Shown here piece after piece: positions 1-6,700 of a stretch of 31,470 bases of DNA. Location of the stretch: positions 1-31,470 of the forward strand of contig CAMNJD010000424.1 in the NCBI GenBank assembly GCA_946540705.1. The letters run 5' to 3'. Numbering within the stretch: position 1 is the first letter of the stretch; every line of letters starts with the position of its first letter. The position numbers and the translations under genes were made by a program. The stretch is from an uncultured Ruminococcus sp. (GTDB taxonomy: Bacteria; Bacillota; Clostridia; Oscillospirales; Ruminococcaceae). The notes under the pieces are model-generated. The model made no database searches, was not told the DNA's origin, and was given only the letters and a program-made list of their open reading frames with translations.

Positions 1-1
1 C

Positions 2-1062
2 ACGGCCGGCAATGTCATCAACATTACAACTCACTATATTTATCCATTTATCAGCCATGTAGCGATCAAAAAGGTTTCGCCTTTCTTCAGCAATTCTATA
101 ACGACCTGCCGAACCATAATGCTGTTCGCTCACATAAAGGCGGTGAACCCGCTAAAATCAGTGCCCGAACAGTGCGTGAAGTTCATAAGATTATTCGTCC
201 GGCGTTCCGGTTTGCAGTACAGCATGGCTTTCTCTCACACAATCCTGCTGCGGAACTTGAACTTCCCAAGATGGAGAAGTACGAGCGCGCACAATGGTCG
301 GATGAGGAAGTGCTGAACGCAATCAACAAGTGTGAGGACGATCCGGAACTGCTCACGATGATGAGTATGATGTTCGGATGCACCCTCCGTACAGGCGAAA
401 TGCTTGGGCTGACCTGGGATTGCATCGAGTTCGATGAAGATCTCAATGGTGCGACGGTTCATATCAAGAACGAACTTGCCCGACTGAATATCGAAATGAT
501 TGAGCAGACCGGAACCAAGATTAACTTCCGGTTTCCGCCGATGAAGGCAGGCAATCGAACTGTTCAGGTGCTGAAACTCCCGAAAACTGACCGCAGCATT
601 CGCGAGGTATATATTCGGGATACGCTGGTGCAGCTGCTTCGGGATCACAAAGAGATTCAGCAGCTCAACAAAAAAGAATATGCAGAAGTGTATCAAGACT
701 TCGGATTGGTATTCTGTCAGAAGAATGGAAGACCGATCTCCGACGAGATGATCACCAAGCGATTCAAACGCTTTATCAAGAGTGCGACGCTGCGTAAGGT
801 CGATCTCTACAGCCTGCGGCACTCCGGCGCAACAGCGAAGATGGAGACATCCGGAAATGATCTGAAAGCCGTTCAAGGCGATATGGGACACTCCACGCCG
901 GATATGCTGATGAATGTCTACCTCGCAACCGTAAACAAAGCCCGCCGCAAAGTGGCTGAACAGCTCGAAACAATCATGTTCTCCAAGATCAAGCGCCCGC
1001 AAAAGGATGGAAAATCCGATGCAGGAAACAATCAGCCGGAACAGAAAAAACAGACGGAATAA
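2..1062 (+). pseudogene. Tyrosine recombinase (integrase) of a preceding element, 5'-truncated and frameshifted
   Basis: This encodes the C-terminal two-thirds of a phage/ICE-type tyrosine integrase. The core-binding domain is followed by the catalytic domain, with box I LRTGE, the YSLRHSGAT box (Tyr where HxxR usually has His) and a C-terminal GHS...MNVYLAT segment carrying the likely nucleophile Tyr. It aligns closely with the intact integrase at 27137-28510. Translation from position 2 in frame 2 gives THYIYPFISH...KKVSPF, matching that homologue. Near position 90 the similarity jumps to frame 1 (LQQFYNDLP...REVHKIIRPAF) and continues to the TAA at 1060-1062. The gene therefore carries a frameshift within a T/C run and is either a pseudogene or a base-calling error. 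No start lies in the window. It ends about 190 bp before a tRNA-Arg half-site, as expected for the integrase-proximal end of an element. A GTG at 172 could start a remnant catalytic domain. Confidence 0.85.
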
Positions 1063-1168
1063 ACGGAGCTTTGGTAAGATTTGGGAAGATTCTCAGAATC
1101 CGCTCGAATCAGGCAACAGAAACTATAACAATGTTGCTCCGCCAGATATGTATGCTCCAGAACCCGTT

Positions 1169-1185
1169 GTTAGCAATTCGCTAAC
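1169..1185. repeat. Short inverted repeat GTTAGC-N5-GCTAAC
   Basis: Arms 1169-1174 and 1180-1185 are perfectly complementary. The same GTTAGC word recurs as a direct repeat at 1432 and 1442 on the other side of the tRNA half-site. These could be integrase/excisionase arm sites around the attachment core. That role is inference. Confidence 0.35.
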
Positions 1186-1206
1186 AGGATTTATGCCGAT
1201 TTAGCA

Positions 1207-1243
1207 TTCGACGGAAATGCGAAAATCACGCATTTCCGTCGAA
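1207..1243. repeat. 15-bp perfect hairpin next to tRNA half-site
   Basis: Arms 1207-1221 and 1229-1243 are perfectly complementary with a 7-nt loop. It lies 5 bp from the 3' end of the tRNA-Arg half (minus strand) and downstream of the truncated integrase. It could be a tRNA or integrase transcription terminator, although no long T-run follows on either strand, or a protein-binding site at the element end. A comparable hairpin occupies the same relative place at 28666-28701. Confidence 0.6.
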
Positions 1244-1248
1244 ATGGA

Positions 1249-1290
1249 CGCCCCAAACCGGAGTCGAACCGATGGCCTAACGCTTAGGAG
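1249..1290 (-). other. Attachment site: 3' half of a tRNA-Arg-like gene
   Basis: Read on the minus strand this gives CTCCTAAGC (anticodon loop, CCT), a 5-nt variable loop, a T arm ATCGG-TTCGACT-CCGGT, an acceptor strand ending TTGGGGC and discriminator G. No 5' half follows: to the right of 1290 the sequence is unrelated. The 9-bp core GCTTAGGAG (1282-1290) recurs in the complete tRNA-Arg (28743-28751) and in the isolated 5' half (28826-28834). This is most simply the left junction of the 27.5 kb element and the right end of the previous one. Confidence 0.75.
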
Positions 1291-1416
1291 CCTCGGAAAG
1301 CGTTTGGCATCGTATGTCTTTCTATGGCATACAACCGCACGATTTGCCAGCAATTACGACGATTTTCAATAATCATTTTGCACGTGCTGCCATACATTCG
1401 CATACTGTGTCATCCT

Positions 1417-1449
1417 TTGACAAGGATTTCTGTTAGCGGATGTTAGCGG
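1417..1449 (+). promoter_or_regulatory. Possible promoter/operator for the replication gene
   Basis: TTGACA at 1417-1422 is followed at 17 bp by a weak -10 (ATGTTA, 1440-1445). A direct repeat TGTTAGCGG (1431-1439 and 1441-1449, 10 bp apart, one helical turn) overlaps the -10, which suggests an operator. The rest of 1291-1507 contains no supportable gene. Confidence 0.4.
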
Positions 1450-1507
1450 CGTGTTTTTTTGCACACCTTTTCCGTTTCAAAACGAATCTGAAACGGAGGA
1501 AAAAACT

Positions 1508-2629
1508 ATGTATACAACCGGAATTCCGACCTGTGACCAGCTGAGAGAAGTCGCCTTTACCGGCAATGTCATTCCGCAGATCTGGTACCGCGTATTCGTC
1601 AAGTCTGATCTCAAACACCCGAAGCCGCACTTGCTTGCCATCAACATTCTCGCGGACATCGTCTACTGGTATCGTCCGCGGGAGATCCGAGACGAGGGCA
1701 GCGGTCAGATCATCGGTTATCAGAAGAAGTTCCGTGATGACCTCTTGCAGCGAAGCTATTCGCAGATCGCGGAGCAGTTCGGCTGCTCGTCCGGTCAGGC
1801 GAAGGACGCGATCGTGTTCCTTGAGGAAATGGGAGTGGTGCGCCGGGAGTTCCGCACGCTGCGGTCAAACGGCATGGTTTACGCCAATGTTCTCTATCTC
1901 GCGCTCGATGTGGAGCGTCTGAAAGCGCTCACCTACCCATGTGGTGAAATTTCACCGGACGGGTGTCCCGAAGAATCGGACGGGGCATCTGATGAAATTT
2001 GCAGTACCCCTGTGTCGGAATTTCGAGGGGGGTGTGCCGAAATTTCGACAGACCCCTATAGTAAATTTCCCCAGACAAATACAGAGATTACTACAAAGAC
2101 TTCTACAGAGATTTCTATCCATCCATCTTCGCGCGGCGAAGATGCGGCAGACGGATTGACGGATACACAGATCGCAGAGCAGGTGATTTCTGAAATCACG
2201 ACAGCGCAGCGGATTCCGTATGCCTATTCACAAAGTCCGAAGAAGATGCAGGCTGCGATCCGCTGGCTCTGTGAGTATGACTTCTACATGGAGCATCCAT
2301 GCGACAAGACCGCTCTGAAAACCGTTGACCGTTTCGACAACTTCGTGCTGCTGGTAAACAGTCTGGTCAGCATGGCGACGAGAGCCGGCACGCAAATCTA
2401 CTCCGGCGAACAGACCGATGCCTGTGCCGTGATCGACGCAATCAATGCAGCGTCCATGTGCTGCGGCTGCGGCACGCTCACCGAAATGATCTTCTCCGCA
2501 CTCGATGACTTCACCGATGCACTCGCCTCGACACACATCAAGAACTACGCCGGCTATGCGAAGGCTGTGCTGTGGAGCAGTCTGAATTCGTATCGCGTGA
2601 AGCTGAATACGGAGCTTGCGGTGATCTGA
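1508..2629 (+). CDS. Replication initiator / replisome-organizer-like protein
   Basis: This is a 373-residue protein. The ATG at 1508 is chosen because GGAGG lies 8-9 nt upstream; the upstream in-frame extension has no such site. The N-terminal ~140 residues look like a winged-helix DNA-binding domain (SYSQIAEQFGCSSGQAKDAIVFLEEMGVVRRE). A low-complexity linker (about residues 145-210) built of 7-8-residue repeats beginning E-I/F/E follows. The C-terminal ~150 residues form a helical domain of the kind seen in mobile-element Rep proteins of Firmicutes (DUF6017/DnaD-like by general appearance). Position upstream of the mobilization genes fits autonomous or rolling-circle-coupled replication of the excised element. 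Family assignment is by overall look rather than a catalytic motif. A transcriptional regulator is the alternative. Confidence 0.65.
   Translation: MYTTGIPTCDQLREVAFTGNVIPQIWYRVFVKSDLKHPKPHLLAINILADIVYWYRPREIRDEGSGQIIGYQKKFRDDLLQRSYSQIAEQFGCSSGQAKDAIVFLEEMGVVRREFRTLRSNGMVYANVLYLALDVERLKALTYPCGEISPDGCPEESDGASDEICSTPVSEFRGGCAEISTDPYSKFPQTNTEITTKTSTEISIHPSSRGEDAADGLTDTQIAEQVISEITTAQRIPYAYSQSPKKMQAAIRWLCEYDFYMEHPCDKTALKTVDRFDNFVLLVNSLVSMATRAGTQIYSGEQTDACAVIDAINAASMCCGCGTLTEMIFSALDDFTDALASTHIKNYAGYAKAVLWSSLNSYRVKLNTELAVI
1943..2070 (+). repeat. Iteron-like GAAATTTC repeats inside the rep gene (candidate origin)
   Basis: Six copies of a palindromic motif related to CGAAATTTCG are centred near 1949, 1973, 1997, 2020, 2042 and 2065. 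The spacing is a regular 22-24 bp, about two helical turns. The first is the perfect palindrome GGTGAAATTTCACC and the fifth is CGAAATTTCG. The second (CGAAGAATCG) and the last (TAAATTTC) are degenerate. In protein they encode the linker repeats (EIS, EES, EIC, EFR, EIS, KFP). Origins inside initiator genes are known for phage lambda O-type and lactococcal replisome organizers. The origin role here is inferred. Confidence 0.55.
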
Positions 2630-2715
2630 GATTATTATACCACACAGCCTCGAACGAAGTCAAGCGGAGCTATGACAAAAACCGCTTACAAAAAAAATGA
2701 AAAGGAGTTTTGAAA

Positions 2716-3081
2716 ATGAAGAAAACGAACCTCGGCCCGGTCGCGGTGAAGATCGACCGCGAAAGTGTCAACGCGCTGCTGCAATCGCTGAATCAGATTG
2801 CTGCGATTGATCCTGAGAATCACATCGCACGGTCTGCACAGAAGCTGATGCAGAAAATCATCAAGCACGGACGCACCTTCCCGCACGACGACATGAAACT
2901 TGTGTCGATTTATTTCTATGACAACGAGGCATCGACGCTCATTCAGCTTGTAAGTATGTATCTCTCTGCGGTGCAGGAGAACACCGAAGATTACTATGAC
3001 CGCATCGGACGTTCCCGCAAAAGGGGCTTGGGGAATCCCCAATCTGCGGAGCAGACAATTTCCGACAAAACAGAAAACTGA
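2716..3081 (+). CDS. Hypothetical protein of the mobilization module
   Basis: This is a 121-residue protein. The ATG at 2716 is preceded by AAAGGAG. It is predominantly helical and charged with no recognised domain. It lies between the rep gene and the relaxase, with the putative oriT directly after its stop. In integrative mobilizable elements small ORFs in this position can be relaxase accessory (DNA-binding) proteins, but nothing in the sequence proves that. Its 3' coding part contains a perfect palindrome (3028-3042). Confidence 0.6.
   Translation: MKKTNLGPVAVKIDRESVNALLQSLNQIAAIDPENHIARSAQKLMQKIIKHGRTFPHDDMKLVSIYFYDNEASTLIQLVSMYLSAVQENTEDYYDRIGRSRKRGLGNPQSAEQTISDKTEN
3028..3042. repeat. 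Palindrome TTGGGGA-A-TCCCCAA
   Basis: Two 7-bp arms flank a single central base, inside the end of the small ORF upstream of the relaxase. It may belong to the same transfer-origin region as the structure at 3090-3175. Confidence 0.5.
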
Positions 3082-3089
3082 TTTGCCGG

Positions 3090-3175
3090 AACCCAATGCG
3101 CGCAGGGATTGCCAGCGGGGGCTCCCCGCCAGTCCTGCAAGCTCCGGTACGGGCGTGCAGAACTGGCATTGGGTT
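3090..3175 (+). other. Highly structured region, candidate oriT (or structured RNA)
   Basis: A 10-bp outer stem (AACCCAATGC 3090-3099 with GCATTGGGTT 3166-3175) encloses nested stems. The inner set includes GCAGG/CCTGC around a GCGGGG-GCT-CCCCGC hairpin (about 3115-3129), plus a GCTC/GGGC hairpin near 3141-3154. It sits 66 bp upstream of the MobV relaxase start. MobV origins of transfer typically lie just upstream of mob and contain inverted repeats. A multibranched ncRNA is the alternative. Confidence 0.5.
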
Positions 3176-3241
3176 ATCTTTCAAACAGGCTTCTGAAACG
3201 CTGTTTTTTGAGCCTTGCTGAAAAAAAGAAAGGAGTGCCGC

Positions 3242-5137
3242 ATGGGACAGTTCAGCATCAGCTTCACAGTCGGGAAGGCAAGCGATCCGAACTGCGCAGA
3301 CTTTGCGCACAACAACCGCGAATTTTATGCGGAGAACATTGATCCGTTGCGCACGCCTGAAAATATTATCTTCACATGCGAACCGATTCGGGCAGCATAC
3401 GAAAAACTTTTTTCCGATTCACTTGCAGCGTACAATGCAAAGCAGCGGCAGCCCTGCCGACGCATCAATGATTATTACGAACACATTGCTGCCGGAAAAA
3501 GAGAGGAAGCATTTTACGAAGCGGTCGTGCAATTCGGTGACTGCAAAACCGCAGCATGCGGCACACCGAACGTAGAGACTGCAAGAAAACTTCTAATCGA
3601 ATATATGCAGGCGTTTCAAAAACGGAATCCAAATCTGTATGTATTCAATGCCGTGCTTCACATGGACGAAGCAACTCCGCATCTGCATATCGACTTCATT
3701 CCGTTTTACTCAAAGGCGCGAAAGCATGGACTGCCGAAAGGCGTTTCGATGCGGGCGGCTTTGGAAGAAATGGGATTCGCAGCGCGCAGCAGATATGATT
3801 CCGCCGCAATGGGCTGGGAGCATGCCGAGCGAATCGAAATGGAACGGCTCCTGATGCAGCACGGTCTCAAGCGCGAAGACAAGAACGCGCATTACGCACA
3901 CATGACCGTCGCAGAATACAAACGCACACAGGATGCAAAGCAGGCCGTGTCAGTTTTGCGAAAACAGAAGCGGCAGGAAGCGAACACAATCGGACTTGCG
4001 CGAAGCATGAGATTCCGCATCGCTGAGCTTTCCGCCGAGGTTGAGAAAATGGAACACGATCGGCTGCTGCCGTTCAAATCGTTTTTCTATACCGACCGCG
4101 ACAAGCAGGCGTATGTGCAAGCGGAAATGGAGCGCCTGCATATTTCATACCGGCAAACGGAGAACGGATTTGAAGCGCAGGAATGTCATGTGCAGGCGAT
4201 TCGTGAAATCGAGCAGTCGTATCAGCCGAAACCGCAGTCGGCGCGGGAGAAGCTGCGCGCAGACATTGACCGATTTGTTCCGCTCTCTCAGGATATTTTC
4301 TATCTGATGGCGCATATGGTCAAAGCAGGATACGACATCAAGTACGGAAAGTATCTTGCGTTTCGCGCAAAAGATGCCAAGAATTTTATTCGCTTGAAGT
4401 CGCTTGGCGTGGAGTACAGTGAAATCGCATTGAAAGGACGGATCAAAGCCAATCAGAAATTTGAACAAAAACTTGAAGAACAGCTTGCAGCAGCAAAAGA
4501 GAAGCGTCAGGAAAATACACAAGTGCTCCGCATGGTTCGGCTGTATATCAGCGTTGTAAAAGACGGCAGACTTACACCGCGCAAGAGAATTCCGGAGAAA
4601 GTTTATGCGTGGACAAATGATGCAGAGCTTGACAGACTGCTGGCACTGAACAAGCGAATCAATGACGGCACCACGCTGAAGTCTCTGCGGCTGGATTTTG
4701 CTGCCAAGGATGAGGCAATGCATCAGAAGTACGATGCCGCACAATCCGAAAAGCATGATCTGCAATTCGCGCTCGATCTGAAAGAGAAACTGGAGCTGAT
4801 CTTCGGCGGGATACCTTCGCAGCGGTTCACCAGACAGCAGGCAGAGGAAACGCTCCGGAAATATCCGTCGATCACCGCCGGAAACTGGCGCAATGTCGAG
4901 ACGTTGATCTCAAATAGCAGAGCGCAGGCAGCGAAAGCCGCAGAGGAACTGGCACAGGCAGAGGGGGAGCTCAAAGAAGCAGCGGAACTGTATACACTCG
5001 CCGAGCGCGTCTACTCCGGCGCCCATATTCAGATCATGGTCAATGCAGAAACGGAAGCACGGTCGGCAGAGGCCGTCCCGAACGGAACCTATGCCGCCGA
5101 CAACAATACACCGGGCTTTGTGCCCCTGATCAGATAA
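3242..5137 (+). CDS. mobV: MobV-family relaxase (Pre/Mob plasmid recombination protein)
   Basis: This is a 631-residue relaxase that would nick oriT and pilot single-stranded DNA during conjugative mobilization. The N-terminus has the MobV signature HNNREFY..NIDPxRTxxNI (residues ~23-42). The metal-binding motif HMDEATPHLHIDFIP (residues 140-154) provides the His/Asp/Glu cluster of motif III. The C-terminal ~350 residues are long and charged with probable coiled coil (KFEQKLEEQLAAAKEKR and EELAQAEGELKEAAEL). The start ATG 3242 follows AAAGGAG at good spacing; the in-frame extension from 3215 lacks support. No coupling protein or type IV secretion genes are visible, so the element is mobilizable rather than self-transmissible within this window. 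The next gene starts 11 bp after its stop, suggesting one operon. Confidence 0.9.
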   Translation: MGQFSISFTVGKASDPNCADFAHNNREFYAENIDPLRTPENIIFTCEPIRAAYEKLFSDSLAAYNAKQRQPCRRINDYYEHIAAGKREEAFYEAVVQFGDCKTAACGTPNVETARKLLIEYMQAFQKRNPNLYVFNAVLHMDEATPHLHIDFIPFYSKARKHGLPKGVSMRAALEEMGFAARSRYDSAAMGWEHAERIEMERLLMQHGLKREDKNAHYAHMTVAEYKRTQDAKQAVSVLRKQKRQEANTIGLARSMRFRIAELSAEVEKMEHDRLLPFKSFFYTDRDKQAYVQAEMERLHISYRQTENGFEAQECHVQAIREIEQSYQPKPQSAREKLRADIDRFVPLSQDIFYLMAHMVKAGYDIKYGKYLAFRAKDAKNFIRLKSLGVEYSEIALKGRIKANQKFEQKLEEQLAAAKEKRQENTQVLRMVRLYISVVKDGRLTPRKRIPEKVYAWTNDAELDRLLALNKRINDGTTLKSLRLDFAAKDEAMHQKYDAAQSEKHDLQFALDLKEKLELIFGGIPSQRFTRQQAEETLRKYPSITAGNWRNVETLISNSRAQAAKAAEELAQAEGELKEAAELYTLAERVYSGAHIQIMVNAETEARSAEAVPNGTYAADNNTPGFVPLIR

Positions 5138-5148
5138 GGAGGATTACA

Positions 5149-5442
5149 ATGGGAAGACATAAGACAGCAGGTTACTACGGCCTTGCATGGATGGATTTCA
5201 TGGAGGAGAATCATCCCGATCTCGTCACAGAGATGAAGCAAAACGGGAGTTATGAAGAAGTCGCGTGGTCAGTCAGCTGCCGCGCACTCGAATACTGCGC
5301 CTTGCTGAAAAAGCAGTACGCCAAGCAGAACCCGCCGCCGAAGGACCCGGACGAATACCGGTCGTGGAAGTTTACCCGCGACTTCTATATTGACAGTGCG
5401 GTCATGCGAGAGAAGGTGCTGGTCGCGGTGACAAGAGTATAA
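5149..5442 (+). CDS. Small conserved backbone protein (possibly TnpV-like)
   Basis: This is a 97-residue protein with ATG at 5149 behind AAGGAGG, 11 bp after the relaxase and probably co-transcribed with it. It is helical and charged. FMEENHPDLVTEMKQNG near the N-terminus loosely recalls the TnpV proteins of Firmicutes transposons, but the resemblance is weak and I would keep it as unknown. Its last 34 codons are duplicated as an isolated fragment at 6701-6805, so this gene marks the boundary between backbone and cargo. Confidence 0.65.
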   Translation: MGRHKTAGYYGLAWMDFMEENHPDLVTEMKQNGSYEEVAWSVSCRALEYCALLKKQYAKQNPPPKDPDEYRSWKFTRDFYIDSAVMREKVLVAVTRV

Positions 5443-5473
5443 TGCTTTCGTAATAGCATATACAGAACGAGAA

Positions 5474-5546
5474 AAACAGCCCTGCACAATCCATAGGAGT
5501 CACCGGCTAGCACGGTTATTCCAATCAGGTTTGTGCAGGGCTGTTT
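5474..5546 (-). ncRNA. Long hairpin with 16-bp perfect stem, probable terminator or third RNA
   Basis: Arms 5474-5489 and 5531-5546 are perfectly complementary. The 41-nt loop contains a smaller ACCG/CGGT hairpin. On the minus strand the stem is followed by TTTTTCTCG, so it can terminate minus-strand transcripts that escape the RNA at 5548-5616. No separate promoter was found. It also terminates or insulates the convergent backbone operon ending at 5442. Confidence 0.5.
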
Positions 5547-5547
5547 G

Positions 5548-5616
5548 AAAAAAGCAATGGTATTGTTCTCGCACATAGGGATCCAGCCTCCCAAGTCAGC
5601 AACAATCTTTGCTTCG
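5548..5616 (-). ncRNA. Small structured RNA B (~69 nt)
   Basis: A near-consensus minus-strand promoter (-10 at 5622-5627, -35 at 5645-5650) predicts a start near 5616. The transcript would begin CGAAGCAAAG and end in six U. Pairing: AAGCAA/UUGCUU at the ends, AUUGUU/AACAAU inside, and an apical GGGA-GGCUGGA-UCCC hairpin. Length, 5' end, stem order and the loop consensus NNYUGGA match RNA A at 5660-5729. The stems use different but compensating bases. No convincing ORF exists. No known RNA family was recognised. Confidence 0.7.
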
Positions 5617-5621
5617 TGTAT

Positions 5622-5650
5622 AGTATAACCGATTTCGGCGAAAATGTCAA
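5622..5650 (-). promoter_or_regulatory. Promoter of small RNA B
   Basis: On the minus strand TTGACA (5645-5650), a 17-bp spacer and TATACT (5622-5627). The spacer begins TTTTCG, resembling the TTTCCA start of the RNA A promoter. Confidence 0.8.
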
Positions 5651-5659
5651 GTGAAAACG

Positions 5660-5729
5660 AAAAAAGCAGAGTTGCTATCTGCTGACATTGGGGTCCAATT
5701 CCCCATGTGGACAGATGCTCTCTGCTTCG
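5660..5729 (-). ncRNA. Small structured RNA A (~70 nt)
   Basis: A consensus promoter (5736-5764) predicts a transcript starting CGAAGCAGAG near 5729. It ends at a stem followed by six U (complement of 5660-5665). Pairing: AAGCAGAG/CUCUGCUU (8 bp), AUCUG/CAGAU, and an apical UGGGG-AAUUGGA-CCCCA hairpin. It is about 60% identical by eye to RNA B, with conserved ends and apical loop and compensatory stem changes. It lies just downstream of the HTH gene at 5761-6015, whose stop codon overlaps the RNA's -35 box. Function unknown: trans-acting regulator, antitoxin-like RNA or phage-sensing RNA are all possible. Confidence 0.72.
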
Positions 5730-5735
5730 TATTGT

Positions 5736-5764
5736 ATTATAGCACGTTTGCATGGAAATGTCAA
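5736..5764 (-). promoter_or_regulatory. Promoter of small RNA A
   Basis: Minus strand TTGACA (5759-5764), 17-bp spacer, TATAAT (5736-5741): a perfect sigma-A consensus. The -35 overlaps the TGA of the upstream HTH gene. Confidence 0.85.
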
Positions 5765-6015
5765 GCATTATTGCTGTGATCGTATCGGATGATATCAGCA
5801 GGAGCACATTCAAGAACATAGCAGATTCGTGCGAGAATATCCAAATCCATTTTCTCAACGTCATTATGGTACCACTTGTTTATGACTTCAAATCGCGTAT
5901 TGGAAACGCGCGCGAGATAATTGCGAGTCATCTTTTTGCTGTCCATGATTTCCTTCAAATGTATGCTGATCTTTCCGTATTCATGAATCGAAAAGACTGA
6001 TTTCGAGTTATTCAT
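5761..6015 (-). CDS. Small XRE/Cro-CI-family HTH regulator
   Basis: This is an 84-residue protein with a helix-turn-helix core in the middle: MTRNYLARVSNTRFEVINKWYHN, followed by MDLDILARICYVLECAPADIIRY, the typical Xre C-terminal helices. ATG 6015 is preceded by AAGGGGGAG. It is divergent from the SLOG gene at 6117, with 101 bp between the two starts. This is the same arrangement as the HTH/SLOG pair at 25029-25941. It probably controls the SLOG promoter and may also influence the two downstream small RNAs, which lie immediately 3' on the same strand. The recognition-helix assignment is by pattern only. Confidence 0.75.
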   Translation of the reverse strand: MNNSKSVFSIHEYGKISIHLKEIMDSKKMTRNYLARVSNTRFEVINKWYHNDVEKMDLDILARICYVLECAPADIIRYDHSNNA

Positions 6016-6059
6016 TATCGCTCCCCCTTTTTATTCCATTCTATATGTATTGTAACGTC

Positions 6060-6088
6060 TTGACAATATACATGTTAGATGTTACTAT
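6060..6088 (+). promoter_or_regulatory. Promoter of SLOG gene 1
   Basis: TTGACA (6060-6065), 17 bp, TACTAT (6083-6088). The flanking ATATACAT-type repeats (about 6066-6095) are candidate operator sequence for the divergent HTH protein. Confidence 0.65.
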
Positions 6089-6116
6089 ATACATAGTTAT
6101 ATATGGAGGGATTGAC

Positions 6117-6587
6117 TTGGATATCTTTACCGTCAGTTTTTTCGGACATCGTATGCTGGAAAATGCGCTCGAGGTCGAAAAACACCTTGAAGTGCTCCTG
6201 CACGATCTGATTACCCAGCACGAATATGTAGAATTCCTGATCGGACGGGACGGCGAATTTGATCTGCTGGCAGCGTCAGCAATCCGGCGGGCTGTCAGAC
6301 AATACGGCTGCGGCAACACTGCATTGACGCTTGTGCTGCCGTATTTGCGCGCGGAGTACCGTGACAATGAGCAGAACTACCTGCAATACTATGATGAGGT
6401 CGAAATCTGCACAGAATCCGGCGCTGCACACTATAAATCTGCGATACAGATACGGAACCGCTGCATGGTCGATCGCTCCGACCTTGTGATTTTTTGCGTA
6501 CAGCGCCAAAGCGGCGGCGCATATCGCACCTTGCAGTATGCCCGCAAAACGGGGAAACAATACCTTTCTATCGCCGACAGTATCTGA
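6117..6587 (+). CDS. SLOG-superfamily (DUF1273/YpsA-like) nucleotide-binding protein, copy 1
   Basis: This is a 156-residue protein with a TTG start at 6117, chosen because GGAGGG lies 6 nt upstream and the point aligns with the ATG of copy 2. The N-terminal FFGHR motif, a central FLIGRDGEFD strand-loop, LTLVLPY and the C-terminal RSDLVIFCVQRQSGGAYR segment (glycine-rich loop) fit a Rossmann-like SLOG fold. SLOG proteins are proposed to bind nucleotide-derived ligands and often occur in conflict systems as sensors or effectors. No membrane segment or fused effector domain is present, so it may act with a partner or be a small nucleotide-processing enzyme. It is paralogous to 25029-25514 (shared FFGHR, EFLxGRDG, NTALTLVLPY and SGGAYR). 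The neighbouring HTH gene and small RNAs likely form its regulatory context. Confidence 0.75.
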   Translation: MDIFTVSFFGHRMLENALEVEKHLEVLLHDLITQHEYVEFLIGRDGEFDLLAASAIRRAVRQYGCGNTALTLVLPYLRAEYRDNEQNYLQYYDEVEICTESGAAHYKSAIQIRNRCMVDRSDLVIFCVQRQSGGAYRTLQYARKTGKQYLSIADSI

Positions 6588-6700
6588 AGCACTCCTCTCA
6601 CGAAATCGAACAGTATTAAAGGGCGTTTTATCACGAAATCGCAGTCGCAGCGGCAACTAGGGTACAAATCGGTCTCTTTCAGCTTGCATTGCACCCTATA

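Noticed and set aside
235..1002. A 255-codon minus-strand open frame opposite the first integrase
   Set aside because: Shadow of the integrase coding strand; the plus-strand frame has conserved recombinase motifs.
1007..1204. A short plus-strand ORF overlapping the end of the first integrase
   Set aside because: Out-of-frame shadow of the integrase end, without an RBS or a recognisable protein.
5443..5760. Possible CRISPR array or type III toxin-antitoxin RNA repeats
   Set aside because: Only two non-identical units, each with its own promoter and terminator; no uniform repeats and spacers, no toxin gene of the ToxN/CptN type.
5385..5864. A 159-codon minus-strand open frame across the RNA region
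   Set aside because: It spans two consensus promoters and two terminators, has no ribosome-binding site, and its composition is not protein-like. The structured RNAs explain the sequence better.
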